Source: Chloroflexota bacterium (GTDB lineage: Bacteria; Chloroflexota; Limnocylindria; QHBO01). Taken from it: a stretch of 20,130 nt of DNA. Shown one piece after another: positions 7,173 through 14,702 of the stretch. The position numbers and the translations under genes were made by a program. The notes beneath the pieces were generated by a model. The model did not search any database, had not been told where the DNA came from, and was given only the letters and a program-made list of their open reading frames with translations. Numbering within the stretch: position 1 is the stretch's first letter; each line of letters begins with the position of its first letter. The stretch is from contig JAHWJN010000005.1 of the NCBI GenBank assembly GCA_019348395.1, positions 1 through 20,130 on the forward strand, given 5' to 3'.

Positions 7173-8390
7173 TTGCGACTCGCCCTGCTCCTCGCTCTGT
7201 TCATCGGTCTGCTGCTCGGCAGCCTCAGCCTGCCAGCACCTTCGCGTGCGGCGACACCGGTTCGCGTCGCGATCATCGTCGGGCCGGTCGGCGACCTGAC
7301 CCCGGTGTATCTCGCCCTGGCGGAAGCGGCCGCCGGCGCGGCCGAAGCACACGGTGCCGAGGTGGCCCGCGCCTACTCGCCCAACGCCACCGCCGAAGCG
7401 GTGCTGACCGCGGTCGCCGGCGCGCACATCGTCGTCTACTTCGGTCACGGCGTCGGCTCGCCGAACCCCTACGGACCAGCGAGCCCGGCGACGACGAACG
7501 GATGGGGTCTCAACGGGCCGAATGCGCGGGGTACGCACGACGACTCCTGGCGAGATGGGTCGCTCGCGTACTACGGCGAGGCGTGGATCGCCGAGCACGC
7601 TCGCCCTGCGCCGGGCTGGGTGATGATCTACTCCAATGCCTGTTATGCCCCCGGTGCATCGGAAGGCTTCGACACGCCGGCCAGCGAGGCGGTCGCCGCG
7701 GCACGCGTCGGCGCCTACTCTCGCGGCCCGCTGGCCGATATGGGCGCCAGCGCCTACTTCGCGACGGACTTCTTCGAAGGCGCCGCGCATCTGCTCGCGG
7801 AACTCCTGTCTGCGCCCCAGCGTGCGTACGGCGAGGTCTTCGCGTCCGAGCCGCGGTTCGTGCCCGATGGTCTCGTGCGCCTGCCGCACCCCTCGGTCGA
7901 GGCGGCAGAGACCTGGCTCCATCGATCTGCCTACTTCGATGGGAAGGTCGACTACTGGTACGCCTTCGCCGGCAATCCCGCCGCGACGCTGTTCGGTGAC
8001 GCGACCGCCGCCACCCACGCGCCGCTCGCCGGCACGACCGAGCCGATCGACGGGGTGGTGATCGGAATGGCCTCGAGCTATCCCGAAAGCGCCGGCTGGG
8101 AGGGTCAGGCCACGGTGGCCCTGCCTGTCGAGATGGGCGGCGGCACGCCCGATGGCGCGCCGGTGACAGTGGTCGTCTGCGCCGAGCGGTGTGTCGTGCT
8201 GCCGGTGGTCGACTCGTGCCCGTGCTACTTCGGGACGCCGGACCAGCGCGTCGCGAACCTGTCGCACGCGGCATGGCGGCTCGTGACCACCGCGCCGCTC
8301 GAGGAGGGGCTCATCGAGGTCCGGGTGCACCTGCACCATGAGTCGGATACGGCCCTGGTGACACCCATGGTGGGCGCGCCCGACAGCTGA
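7173..8390 (+). CDS. Secreted caspase-fold-like protein with C-terminal RlpA/expansin-like barrel
   Basis: The 405-aa product begins with a signal peptide (hydrophobic 3-20, PAPSRAA cleavage region near 27). Residues 30-215 alternate predicted strands and helices and contain VVYFGHG (H92) and MIYSNACYAPG (C157), the His-Gly and Asn-Ala-Cys pair of clan CD cysteine peptidases (CHAT, gingipain-like). Residues 295-388 resemble a double-psi beta barrel of the RlpA/expansin type: GMASSYPESAGWEG at its start, then VVDSCPC (345-351), ANLSHAAWRL (361-370) and a closing EGLIEVRV. The usual Asp of 'DLS' is Asn (N362), while D347 is kept. Four Cys (336, 340, 349, 351) suggest disulfides, fitting an extracellular protein. 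The TTG start is chosen by its Shine-Dalgarno and signal peptide. I do not recognise a named family; both domain calls are by motif only. Confidence 0.8.
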   Translation: MRLALLLALFIGLLLGSLSLPAPSRAATPVRVAIIVGPVGDLTPVYLALAEAAAGAAEAHGAEVARAYSPNATAEAVLTAVAGAHIVVYFGHGVGSPNPYGPASPATTNGWGLNGPNARGTHDDSWRDGSLAYYGEAWIAEHARPAPGWVMIYSNACYAPGASEGFDTPASEAVAAARVGAYSRGPLADMGASAYFATDFFEGAAHLLAELLSAPQRAYGEVFASEPRFVPDGLVRLPHPSVEAAETWLHRSAYFDGKVDYWYAFAGNPAATLFGDATAATHAPLAGTTEPIDGVVIGMASSYPESAGWEGQATVALPVEMGGGTPDGAPVTVVVCAERCVVLPVVDSCPCYFGTPDQRVANLSHAAWRLVTTAPLEEGLIEVRVHLHHESDTALVTPMVGAPDS

Positions 8391-8400
8391 CGGCCGTCAG
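8387..8400. other. Perfect 14-bp palindrome spanning two convergent stop codons
   Basis: CTGACGGCCGTCAG contains the TGA of the plus-strand gene (8388-8390) and the TGA of the minus-strand glycosyltransferase (8397-8399). It could form a 5-bp stem with a 4-nt loop in either transcript and is a candidate bidirectional pause or stop signal. It lacks T-tracts. Confidence 0.5.
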
Positions 8401-10418
8401 GCCTCGCGGGCCGCAACGAGCCCGGGCAGTGGTGCCGGCCGGACTGCCGGGCGACGCTCGCGGAAGCGCCGGGACAGGCCCGCCAGCTCTCGCCTGAGCA
8501 GCTCGGTCGGCGCATGCCGGACCGTACCGGACACCGGGTAACGGCCCTGGAACACCGTGCGTGCCAGGGCGGCACGAGCCGGGTACTGGCCCGGCTCGAA
8601 CTCGAGGGCGTAATGGTGCTCGCCGGTCGGTGCGCGCCGAGACGACCGCACCTGGGCCCAGAGCGAGGTCGTCCCGCGCGGCAGCTCGAAGCTCACCAGG
8701 TGCGCCTCCCGCTCCTCGAGTGGCGCATCGGTCGCGACGAGGGCTCCGCCGACCGACACGTCCTGGACCGCCGCCTCCCTGCCGTCGATCCAGCCCGGGA
8801 CGTCGACGGCGAAGCGCACCGCGCTCCGCCGTTCGGCGGCGAACCGCAGCGACTGGACTCGCCGAATGGCGAGCCAGGCCAGCGCGGCGTTGACGCACAG
8901 CCAGGCGAACGCCCCGGCCGCGGCCCACTCCGAGGCGTAGCCGAGGTCGAGCGGTCCCAGGTGCAACAGGTAGGCCACCGCCGCGACCGCCGCGACCATG
9001 AGCGAGAGGCGGAGCAGCACCGGCGCCGACGCCGGCTCACGGTCCGAGGCGATTCGCCCCTTCGGCGTGACTCGGAAGCGGGGCGTGCGGGCGCTGAAGA
9101 GGGACAGCGTGGCGAGGAAGTTCGGGGTCATGCGCACGAAGTCGAACACGATCGAGAGCAGCGGCCGGTACGCGCCGCGACCGAGCAGGTAGAGCGCCGC
9201 CTGCTGCAGGAGGTACGTCACGGCGAAGGCGACGGCGAACGTCGTGCCGTCCGCGATGATCGGGATCTGGCCGGAGAGCAGCACCGCGGGCGGAAGCAGG
9301 AGGAAGCCGAGGGTGCGCCAGGAGTCGAACCAGCCGAGCAGCGTGGAGGCGTAGCCCAGGCGCTGGCCGAGGGTCAGACCCCGCACGGTGAGCGGGTTCT
9401 CTGCCCGGAGCACCTGCATGGCGCCGGTCCCCCATCGATTTCGCTGAAGCTGGTACTGGGTGGCGTCGTCGGCGGCAAGGCCACGGGCGAGCACCTCGTT
9501 GTGATAGACGGTCCGCCAGCCGCGGCGGTGGAATCGGATCGTGGTGTGAATGTCCTCGGTGATCGTGTCGGTGGCGGCCCCGCCGATCTCGCGAAGCGCG
9601 GACACGCGCACGAGCGCGTTCGTGCCGCACCAGAAGGCGGCATTCCAGCGGTTCTTGCCCGGCTGCAGGAGCCGGTAGAAGAGGGTCTGCTCGTGGAACG
9701 GCTCTCCGTAGGACTCGCCGGCGCCGTGCTCAAAGCTGGTGACGTTGTAGAAGTCCTGCGGCGTCTGGACGAGGGCCACCTTCGGATCGGCAAAGTAGCC
9801 GAGCGTCGCCGTCAGGAACTCGGGCTGCGCGACGTGGTCGGCGTCGAGGACGGCCATGATGTCCGCGTCGATCACGCCGAGCGCGTGGTTGAGGTTGCCG
9901 GCCTTGGCGTGCTCGTGCGTCGGCCGGGCGAGATAGCGAGCGCCGAGCGCAGCCGCCAGCTCTTCGATCTCCGGCCGCTCGCCGTCATCGAGGACCCATG
10001 TCTCATGCATTGGCTCGAGCGACACGGCCGCCGCGATGGTCGGGACGAGGATCTCCGGGCCCTCGTTGTAGGTGGGAATGACGACGGCGATCGCCGGCAT
10101 GCGGGCGAGCTGGCGTCGGGGCGGGCGCCGATCGACGTCCCACAGGCTGAAGGTGAACAGACCGATGCCGACTGCGGCGTGCGTCTCGAGGACCAGCATC
10201 GGCACCGAGAGCCACCAGGCGTCGGCGTTCATCGTGGACGTGGCGCGCCACGCCAGGTAGGTCGCGGTGGCGACGAGCGCCAGTACGGCGACGCCGCGAA
10301 TGAGCAGCAGGCGGTGCGGCGTGTCGCGAGGGGGAAGCTGACCGCGGGTCCGGACGTGGGAGGCCATCCCGCGGAGCAGACCACCGGGGGGACCATCGGG
10401 CCACCCCGCGATGGTCAT
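8397..10418 (-). CDS. BcsA-like family-2 glycosyltransferase with PilZ domain
   Basis: The 673-aa inner-membrane processive glycosyltransferase resembles cellulose synthase BcsA. Two N-terminal helices lie at about 38-58 and 70-92. The GT2 domain has VIPTYNEG (113-120), DDG (144-146), DAD (192-194), FWCGTNA (262-268), TED (287-289) and QRNRW (325-329), the D,D,D,QxxRW signature. Helices at about 355-412, 470-488 and 500-518 form the channel part. A PilZ domain (about 528-625) has RSAVR (531-535) and DVSVGG (553-558), the c-di-GMP-binding RxxxR and DxSxxG pair, so allosteric control by c-di-GMP is expected. The start at 10418 has GGGGGA 5 nt upstream; ATG at 10367 is the alternative. No bcsB, bcsC or endoglucanase neighbour is present, so the polymer may not be cellulose. 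Confidence 0.93.
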   Translation of the reverse strand: MTIAGWPDGPPGGLLRGMASHVRTRGQLPPRDTPHRLLLIRGVAVLALVATATYLAWRATSTMNADAWWLSVPMLVLETHAAVGIGLFTFSLWDVDRRPPRRQLARMPAIAVVIPTYNEGPEILVPTIAAAVSLEPMHETWVLDDGERPEIEELAAALGARYLARPTHEHAKAGNLNHALGVIDADIMAVLDADHVAQPEFLTATLGYFADPKVALVQTPQDFYNVTSFEHGAGESYGEPFHEQTLFYRLLQPGKNRWNAAFWCGTNALVRVSALREIGGAATDTITEDIHTTIRFHRRGWRTVYHNEVLARGLAADDATQYQLQRNRWGTGAMQVLRAENPLTVRGLTLGQRLGYASTLLGWFDSWRTLGFLLLPPAVLLSGQIPIIADGTTFAVAFAVTYLLQQAALYLLGRGAYRPLLSIVFDFVRMTPNFLATLSLFSARTPRFRVTPKGRIASDREPASAPVLLRLSLMVAAVAAVAYLLHLGPLDLGYASEWAAAGAFAWLCVNAALAWLAIRRVQSLRFAAERRSAVRFAVDVPGWIDGREAAVQDVSVGGALVATDAPLEEREAHLVSFELPRGTTSLWAQVRSSRRAPTGEHHYALEFEPGQYPARAALARTVFQGRYPVSGTVRHAPTELLRRELAGLSRRFRERRPAVRPAPLPGLVAAREA

Positions 10419-10423
10419 GGGGT

Positions 10424-10429
10424 TCCCCC
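10424..10429 (-). promoter_or_regulatory. Shine-Dalgarno of the GT2-PilZ gene, within a palindrome
   Basis: GGGGGA on the minus strand, 5 nt before the ATG. It overlaps the perfect palindrome GGGGAACCCC (10419-10428). A TAGAGT at 10432-10437, sharing its TAG with the upstream stop codon, could be a -10 box 13 nt from the ATG. Confidence 0.5.
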
Positions 10430-10434
10430 GTACT

Positions 10435-12006
10435 CTAGGTGACCGTCACCTCGATCTGGTGGTGCCCGCGTGCTCCATCCGGGTCGGGCCGGGTCCGCTG
10501 GTCGGTCTGGACGTCGCCCAGCCCATCGGTGGCCCGCACTCGGATCGTGTGCGCTCCCGGCGGCGCGTCCCACGTGAACAGCCACTGCACCCAGGTGGCG
10601 TCGGAGATCGGCGTGCTCACCGTCGCCGGCTGCCAGTCGTCATCGTCGATGCGAACCTCGACGGCATTGATGCCGCGGTCCGGCGCCCAGGCCACGCCGG
10701 CGATCGGTGTCCGGCCGGCCGCCACCCGCGCGGACGGCCGAGGCACGTCGATGCGCGACTGCGTCAGGATCGGCGCTTCCTTCGCCCACCCGAGCGGAAC
10801 CCAGTAGCCGTCGAAGCCCTCCCAGGTGGTGAGCTCGATGTCCGCGAGCCACTTCGTGGCGCTCACGTAGCCGTACAGCCCGGGCACGATCAGCCGGGCC
10901 GGGAAGCCATGGTCGGCCGGCAACGGCTCGCCGTTCATGGTCACCGCCACGAGTGCCTCGCGGTCCGCCGCGAGCACCCATTCCAGCGGAAAGCCCGCGG
11001 TGAACCGGTCGACCGCTCGCCCGACGACCTGGGTCGCCTCCGTCCGGACCTGGGCCCGGTCGAGCAGCTCGCGGAGGCGCACGCCGGCCCAGCGCGCATT
11101 GCCGACGAGGTTCCCGCCGACCTCGTTGCTCACGCACGCGATCGTCACGTACTGCTCATGGATCGGCATGGCCAGCAGCTCGTCGTAGGTCAGCTCGAAC
11201 GGCGCATCGACCAGGCCGTGGACGCGCAGCCGCCAGGTGTCCAGCCGGGGCCGCGGCACGATGAGCGCCGTGTCGATGCGGTAGAACTCCGAGTTCGGCG
11301 TCACCAGCGGGCTCAGTCCCTCGACGCCCTCCAGCTCGGCCCCCGCTGGCGGCGGCGGTGCGGTGGATGACGGGTCCGGAATGCGTCCCGCCTGCGGAAG
11401 CGCGGCCTCACGCCCGCGCTCGAGCAGGGAGCGCCCCACCAGTCCGCTGCCGAGCGCCACGCCGGCGACCGCCAGCGACGTCCCGATGAAGCGCCGGCGG
11501 CCCCACGCCGGCATCTGCGCCGCCTCTGGCGCCCGTCGGCGTCGCGCGAGGGCGAGCAGCCAGCCCAGCACCACGAGCGCGACGCTGACCGATACCACGA
11601 CGCCGATCAGTGTCGGCAGCGCATCGGAGAGTGGATCACGAAGCCCGGCTCCCAGGTAGGCCAGCCCGAACGTCGCGATGCCGATCCGAGCCAGCCCCGG
11701 CCGATCGCCGGCGACCACGCCCAACCCTGCCGCCACCGCGAGCGCGACAACTCCGACCGTTGCCACGAGGATGGCCTTGTCGGCTTCGCCGAAGATGTCG
11801 ACGACGAACTGCTTTGCCCCCGGCGGCTGGAGCGCAATGACCGTGTCGCCGATCGCGATCAGCGGGCTCGCCGCGCCCGGCAGCAGTCCGGCGATGAGCT
11901 CCGCCACCCCAAGGGCGGCCGCGCCCGCGGCGAGGCCGGCGAGCGCCGCTGCCTGCCATGGAAGCGGCGGAGGCGCCGGGTACGGGGTCTGGACCGCGGT
12001 CCGCAT
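10435..12006 (-). CDS. Membrane-anchored sulfite-oxidase-like molybdopterin oxidoreductase
   Basis: The 523-aa product has a hydrophobic N-terminal half (helices near 17-44, 78-100, 106-123 and 130-154), then GRRRFIGTSLAVAG (169-182), a twin-arginine-like motif leading into another hydrophobic segment. The sulfite-oxidase molybdopterin domain follows (about 235-410), with VTIACVSNEVGG placing C291 where the Mo-ligating Cys sits, and a C-terminal Mo-cofactor dimerisation domain (about 420-523). The catalytic part is predicted outside the membrane. The physiological substrate (sulfite, methionine sulfoxide or another oxo-acceptor) cannot be told; no haem domain is present. The start at 12006 is supported by TACCCT 6 nt upstream. 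It lies 16 nt before the GT2-PilZ gene and may be co-transcribed with it. Confidence 0.93.
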   Translation of the reverse strand: MRTAVQTPYPAPPPLPWQAAALAGLAAGAAALGVAELIAGLLPGAASPLIAIGDTVIALQPPGAKQFVVDIFGEADKAILVATVGVVALAVAAGLGVVAGDRPGLARIGIATFGLAYLGAGLRDPLSDALPTLIGVVVSVSVALVVLGWLLALARRRRAPEAAQMPAWGRRRFIGTSLAVAGVALGSGLVGRSLLERGREAALPQAGRIPDPSSTAPPPPAGAELEGVEGLSPLVTPNSEFYRIDTALIVPRPRLDTWRLRVHGLVDAPFELTYDELLAMPIHEQYVTIACVSNEVGGNLVGNARWAGVRLRELLDRAQVRTEATQVVGRAVDRFTAGFPLEWVLAADREALVAVTMNGEPLPADHGFPARLIVPGLYGYVSATKWLADIELTTWEGFDGYWVPLGWAKEAPILTQSRIDVPRPSARVAAGRTPIAGVAWAPDRGINAVEVRIDDDDWQPATVSTPISDATWVQWLFTWDAPPGAHTIRVRATDGLGDVQTDQRTRPDPDGARGHHQIEVTVT

Positions 12007-12012
12007 GGGTGC

Positions 12013-12018
12013 AGGGTA
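12013..12018 (-). promoter_or_regulatory. Predicted -10 box of the molybdoenzyme gene (leaderless)
   Basis: TACCCT on the minus strand, 6 nt before the ATG at 12006, in the 90-nt gap between divergent genes. Confidence 0.5.
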
Positions 12019-12096
12019 GACCCGTTTGCGAATGCCGGCCCGTGCGACCGTCGGTCGCCCCGGGGTATCGGCATCGGAATTGCTCTGCCGGCCGCG

Positions 12097-12528
12097 ATGG
12101 CAGGCATGCTCTGGATCACCGACCGCGAGCCGGGCATTCGGGTGCTCTTCGCGGAGCTGCTGCCCGAGGCGGAGGTGCTGACACCCGACGAGCTGCACTC
12201 CCGGCTGGGCATCGGTCAGCGTCCGGACGCGATCGTGATCGACGGCACGCAGCTGCTCGAGCTGCAGCCGGCACGGCGACGCACCCTGTTGACGCTGCCG
12301 CGTGTGCTCGTCTGCACCGGTATGTCCCTGGCCTCGATCCCGATGAACCTCGTCTCCGGCCCCGGGGTTGCCGTCCTGGGCAAGCCGTTCTGCGTCGATG
12401 ATCTGGAGGCGGCGGTCGAGTGGGTCCGTGGCGCGCCGACCCAGGTGTCACCCGAGAACATCGGTTTCGGGACGGTGGTCCAGCGGCGGCGCGTCCGCTC
12501 CACGCGCGGGCGCCTGCCGGCGCGCTGA
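12097..12528 (+). CDS. Stand-alone response-regulator receiver-like protein
   Basis: The 143-aa product follows the receiver-domain pattern: LWITDREPG (D9), AIVIDG (D49 as likely phospho-acceptor), LVCTG (T74) and VLGKPF (K96). The usual acidic pair at strand 1 is reduced: the second acid is Arg (TDRE instead of DDE), which may weaken Mg binding and phosphorylation. No output domain follows. The C-terminal 30 residues are rich in Arg and probably disordered. No histidine kinase is in the window. The start is ATG 12097 or ATG 12106; neither has a clear Shine-Dalgarno or -10 box. It could be a phospho-relay or protein-interaction module. Confidence 0.78.
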   Translation: MAGMLWITDREPGIRVLFAELLPEAEVLTPDELHSRLGIGQRPDAIVIDGTQLLELQPARRRTLLTLPRVLVCTGMSLASIPMNLVSGPGVAVLGKPFCVDDLEAAVEWVRGAPTQVSPENIGFGTVVQRRRVRSTRGRLPAR

Positions 12529-12537
12529 TCGGCTCCC

Positions 12538-12543
12538 TATCAT
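12538..12543 (+). promoter_or_regulatory. Predicted -10 box of ltaE (leaderless)
   Basis: TATCAT, 6 nt before the ATG at 12550. It is the closest match to the TATAAT consensus in the set. Confidence 0.55.
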
Positions 12544-12549
12544 CGGTCG

Positions 12550-13596
12550 ATGACCCACGCCATCGACCTGCGCTCGGACACGGTCACCCTGCCCGGTGCG
12601 GCGATGCGTCGTGCCATGGCCGACGCCGAGGTGGGCGACGACCAGTACGGCGAGGACCCATCGGTCAACCGGCTGCAGGACGAGGTCGCTGCCCTGCTCG
12701 GCACCGATGCCGCGCTGTTCCTGCCGACCGGCACCATGGCCAACCAGGTGGCGCTTCGCACGCTGACGCGGCCGGGCGACGACGTCCTCGTGCCGCCCGA
12801 CTCACATCTCGTCCTGCACGAAAGCGGGGCGGGGGCCGCGAACGCGGGAGTGCAGTTCTCTCCGATCGGCGCAGGCGGCCGCTACAGCGCGGACGACGTG
12901 CGCGCCGCGATCAAGCCGCGCGACCACATCGTCCTGCCGCCGACCACCCTGCTGGTGGCCGAGAACACCCACAACCGAGCGGGAGGCATCGTCCCCGACC
13001 AGGCGGAGGTGGAGGCTTCACTCGAAACGGCACGAGAACACGGACTCCGCACCTACCTCGACGGAGCCCGGCTCCTGAATGCCGCCGTCGCGAGCGGCCG
13101 TCCCGCGGCCGACCTTGCTCGCGGCTTCGATCTCGTCAGCCTGTCGCTGTCGAAGGGGCTCGGCGCGCCGGCCGGCTCCCTCCTGGCGGGGTCACGCGAG
13201 CACATCGCGCGTGCGCATCGCTATCGGCGGATGGCGGGCGGCGCGATGCGGCAGGCCGGCATCCTGGCCGCTGCGGGCTCGTATGCCCTTGCCCATCACG
13301 TCGAGCGCCTCGCCGATGACCATGCCAACGCCCAGCTGCTCGCGGCCGAGCTGCTCCGGGGCGACGACGTGGAGCTGGACCCCGGAACGGTCCAGACCAA
13401 CATCGTCATCTTCAGCCTCGTCGAGCGGCGGGGCGTGCCGGACGCGCCGACCTTCGTCGATCGCTGCCGAGAACGAGGGGTCCTGCTCAACGCATTCGGG
13501 CCACGCACGGTCCGGGCGGTCACCCACCTCGACGTCGACGACGAGGGATGCCGCACGGCGGCGCGGGTCATGCGCGCGGTGGCCGACGGCCGCTGA
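12550..13596 (+). CDS. ltaE: Low-specificity L-threonine aldolase
   Basis: The 348-aa PLP enzyme of fold type I cleaves L-threonine and L-allo-threonine to glycine and acetaldehyde. Family marks are [11 protein letters not shown] (5-15), GDDQYGEDP (29-37), PTGTMANQ (59-66), the substrate-site E138NTHN, DGAR (171-174), the PLP lysine in SLSKGLGAP (K202) and [10 protein letters not shown] (226-235). Length is normal. It has its own -10 box 6 nt upstream although it follows the receiver gene by only 21 nt. It converges on msrB with an 18-nt gap that contains no obvious terminator. Confidence 0.95.
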   Translation: MTHAIDLRSDTVTLPGAAMRRAMADAEVGDDQYGEDPSVNRLQDEVAALLGTDAALFLPTGTMANQVALRTLTRPGDDVLVPPDSHLVLHESGAGAANAGVQFSPIGAGGRYSADDVRAAIKPRDHIVLPPTTLLVAENTHNRAGGIVPDQAEVEASLETAREHGLRTYLDGARLLNAAVASGRPAADLARGFDLVSLSLSKGLGAPAGSLLAGSREHIARAHRYRRMAGGAMRQAGILAAAGSYALAHHVERLADDHANAQLLAAELLRGDDVELDPGTVQTNIVIFSLVERRGVPDAPTFVDRCRERGVLLNAFGPRTVRAVTHLDVDDEGCRTAARVMRAVADGR

Positions 13597-13614
13597 CGTC
13601 CGCGCTGCGTCGAG

Positions 13615-14040
13615 CTAGACCTGTTCGACCTGTTCGGCCTGCTCCGGATCGAAGTCCAGGGCCGCCGAGTTGATGCAGTAGCGCAGTCCGGTCGGCTGGT
13701 CGGGGGCATCGTCGAAGATATGCCCCAGATGCCCGCCGCACCGCGCGCAGTGCACCTCGGTACGGGTCATGAAGAACGACCGATCCGTCTCGATCTCAAC
13801 GGCGTCGTCTTCCCTGGGCTTGAAGAACGACGGCCAGCCCGATCCCGAGTCGAATTTCGTCCCGGCATCGAAGAGCTCGGCGCCGCAGGCGGCGCATCGG
13901 TACACCCCGGATCCGTGCTCGTCCCAGTACGCGCCGGTGAAGGCCGGCTCGGTCCCCTTCTGACGCAGGACCTCGTACTGCTCCGGGGTCAGCTCCGCTC
14001 GCCACTCGGCGTCGGACTTCATGATCTTTTCGCGTGTCAT
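13615..14040 (-). CDS. msrB: Peptide-methionine (R)-S-oxide reductase
   Basis: The 141-aa repair enzyme reduces methionine-R-sulfoxide in proteins. It has the two zinc-binding CxxC pairs (C49/C52 and C98/C101), GSGWPSF (66-72), and the catalytic C122 in RYCINSAAL. The resolving Cys near the middle seen in some MsrB proteins is not obvious. The ATG at 14040 is supported by TACCCT 6 nt upstream; an internal ATG at 14022 is less likely. The C-terminal Glu/Gln/Val tail reflects a short DNA repeat at 13618-13640. No msrA is next to it. Confidence 0.96.
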   Translation of the reverse strand: MTREKIMKSDAEWRAELTPEQYEVLRQKGTEPAFTGAYWDEHGSGVYRCAACGAELFDAGTKFDSGSGWPSFFKPREDDAVEIETDRSFFMTRTEVHCARCGGHLGHIFDDAPDQPTGLRYCINSAALDFDPEQAEQVEQV

Positions 14041-14046
14041 GCACCA

Positions 14047-14052
14047 AGGGTA
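14047..14052 (-). promoter_or_regulatory. Predicted -10 box of msrB (leaderless)
   Basis: TACCCT on the minus strand, 6 nt before the ATG at 14040. Confidence 0.5.
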
Positions 14053-14128
14053 CGCCGACGGATCCCGTCCCGCAGATCGAGCCCCTCCGGCCCGTCCGCG
14101 GGCATGATCTGGAACCGGCGGATCCGCC

Positions 14129-14134
14129 TATCCT
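14129..14134 (+). promoter_or_regulatory. Predicted -10 box of the alpha/beta-hydrolase gene (leaderless)
   Basis: TATCCT, 7 nt before the ATG at 14142. It helps fix this start against an in-frame GTG at 14034, which would overlap msrB. Confidence 0.55.
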
Positions 14135-14141
14135 GCGGCCG

Positions 14142-14666
14142 ATGACGACCGCACGCCTGCTCCTCGCCCCGGGTGCGTCGGGAGGCGTCGAGCGGCTCGC
14201 GCCGATGGCATCGGCACTCGGGGCGCTCGGCCTCTCGGTCGGACTGGTGCCGCTGCCTCGTGGGAAGGCGGAGCGCGCCGTCCCCGGCTACCGACAGGCC
14301 CTCGAGGCGGAGGCGGCGGACACCGCCATCGGCGGGCACTCGTTCGGTGGGCGGGTCGCGTCACTGCTGGCCGCCGAGGCGGCGCCCACGCCCGCCGCCC
14401 TCGTCCTCCTCTCGTACCCCCTCCATGCCCCCGGCCGGCACGACACATGGGACGCCAGGACAAGCCACTGGCCGGCGATCCGCTGTCCGGTCCTGCTCCT
14501 CTCCGGCGAGGCCGACCCGTTCGCCCGGATCGACCTGCTGCACACCGCCGTCGAGCGCCTCGACATCTCGGTGCTGCGTACCTGGCCGCGACTTGGCCAC
14601 GGCATGGGTCCGGTGCTCGACGAAGCGGTCGAGGAGATCGTCCGCTTCCTGGCGTCACGAACCTGA
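14142..14666 (+). CDS. Small alpha/beta hydrolase (KANL3/Tex30-like)
   Basis: The 174-aa product is a minimal alpha/beta-hydrolase. The nucleophile elbow is GGHSFGGR (S67), the acid is in LSGEADPF (D125) and the base is in LGHGMGP (H153). It starts with LLLAPGASGG, the oxyanion-loop strand, and has no lid or cap domain, resembling the short KANL3/Tex30-like predicted hydrolases. No signal peptide, so cytoplasmic. Substrate unknown. It lies 36 nt before the WYL regulator on the same strand, but that gene has its own promoter box. Confidence 0.86.
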   Translation: MTTARLLLAPGASGGVERLAPMASALGALGLSVGLVPLPRGKAERAVPGYRQALEAEAADTAIGGHSFGGRVASLLAAEAAPTPAALVLLSYPLHAPGRHDTWDARTSHWPAIRCPVLLLSGEADPFARIDLLHTAVERLDISVLRTWPRLGHGMGPVLDEAVEEIVRFLASRT

Positions 14667-14689
14667 GCAGCCGGATGCTCGGGGGCGCG

Positions 14690-14695
14690 TATCCT
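14690..14695 (+). promoter_or_regulatory. Predicted -10 box of the WYL regulator gene (leaderless)
   Basis: TATCCT, 7 nt before the ATG at 14703. It is identical in hexamer and spacing to the box of the preceding gene. Confidence 0.55.
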
Positions 14696-14702
14696 CGGCC
14701 CG

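Noticed and set aside
10419..10428. GGGGAACCCC as an operator of the GT2-PilZ gene
   Set aside because: It is a perfect palindrome, but only 10 bp of G and C runs and explained by a Shine-Dalgarno next to a C-run. No second copy was noticed.
8514..10442. A 642-residue open frame on the plus strand opposite the GT2-PilZ gene
   Set aside because: It is an antisense shadow caused by high GC: composition is Arg/Glu/Gly-rich with no recognisable domain, while the minus strand encodes a complete glycosyltransferase.
494..13596. A functional link between thrS and ltaE as a threonine module
   Set aside because: They are more than 10 kb apart, on opposite strands, each with its own promoter box, and several unrelated genes lie between.
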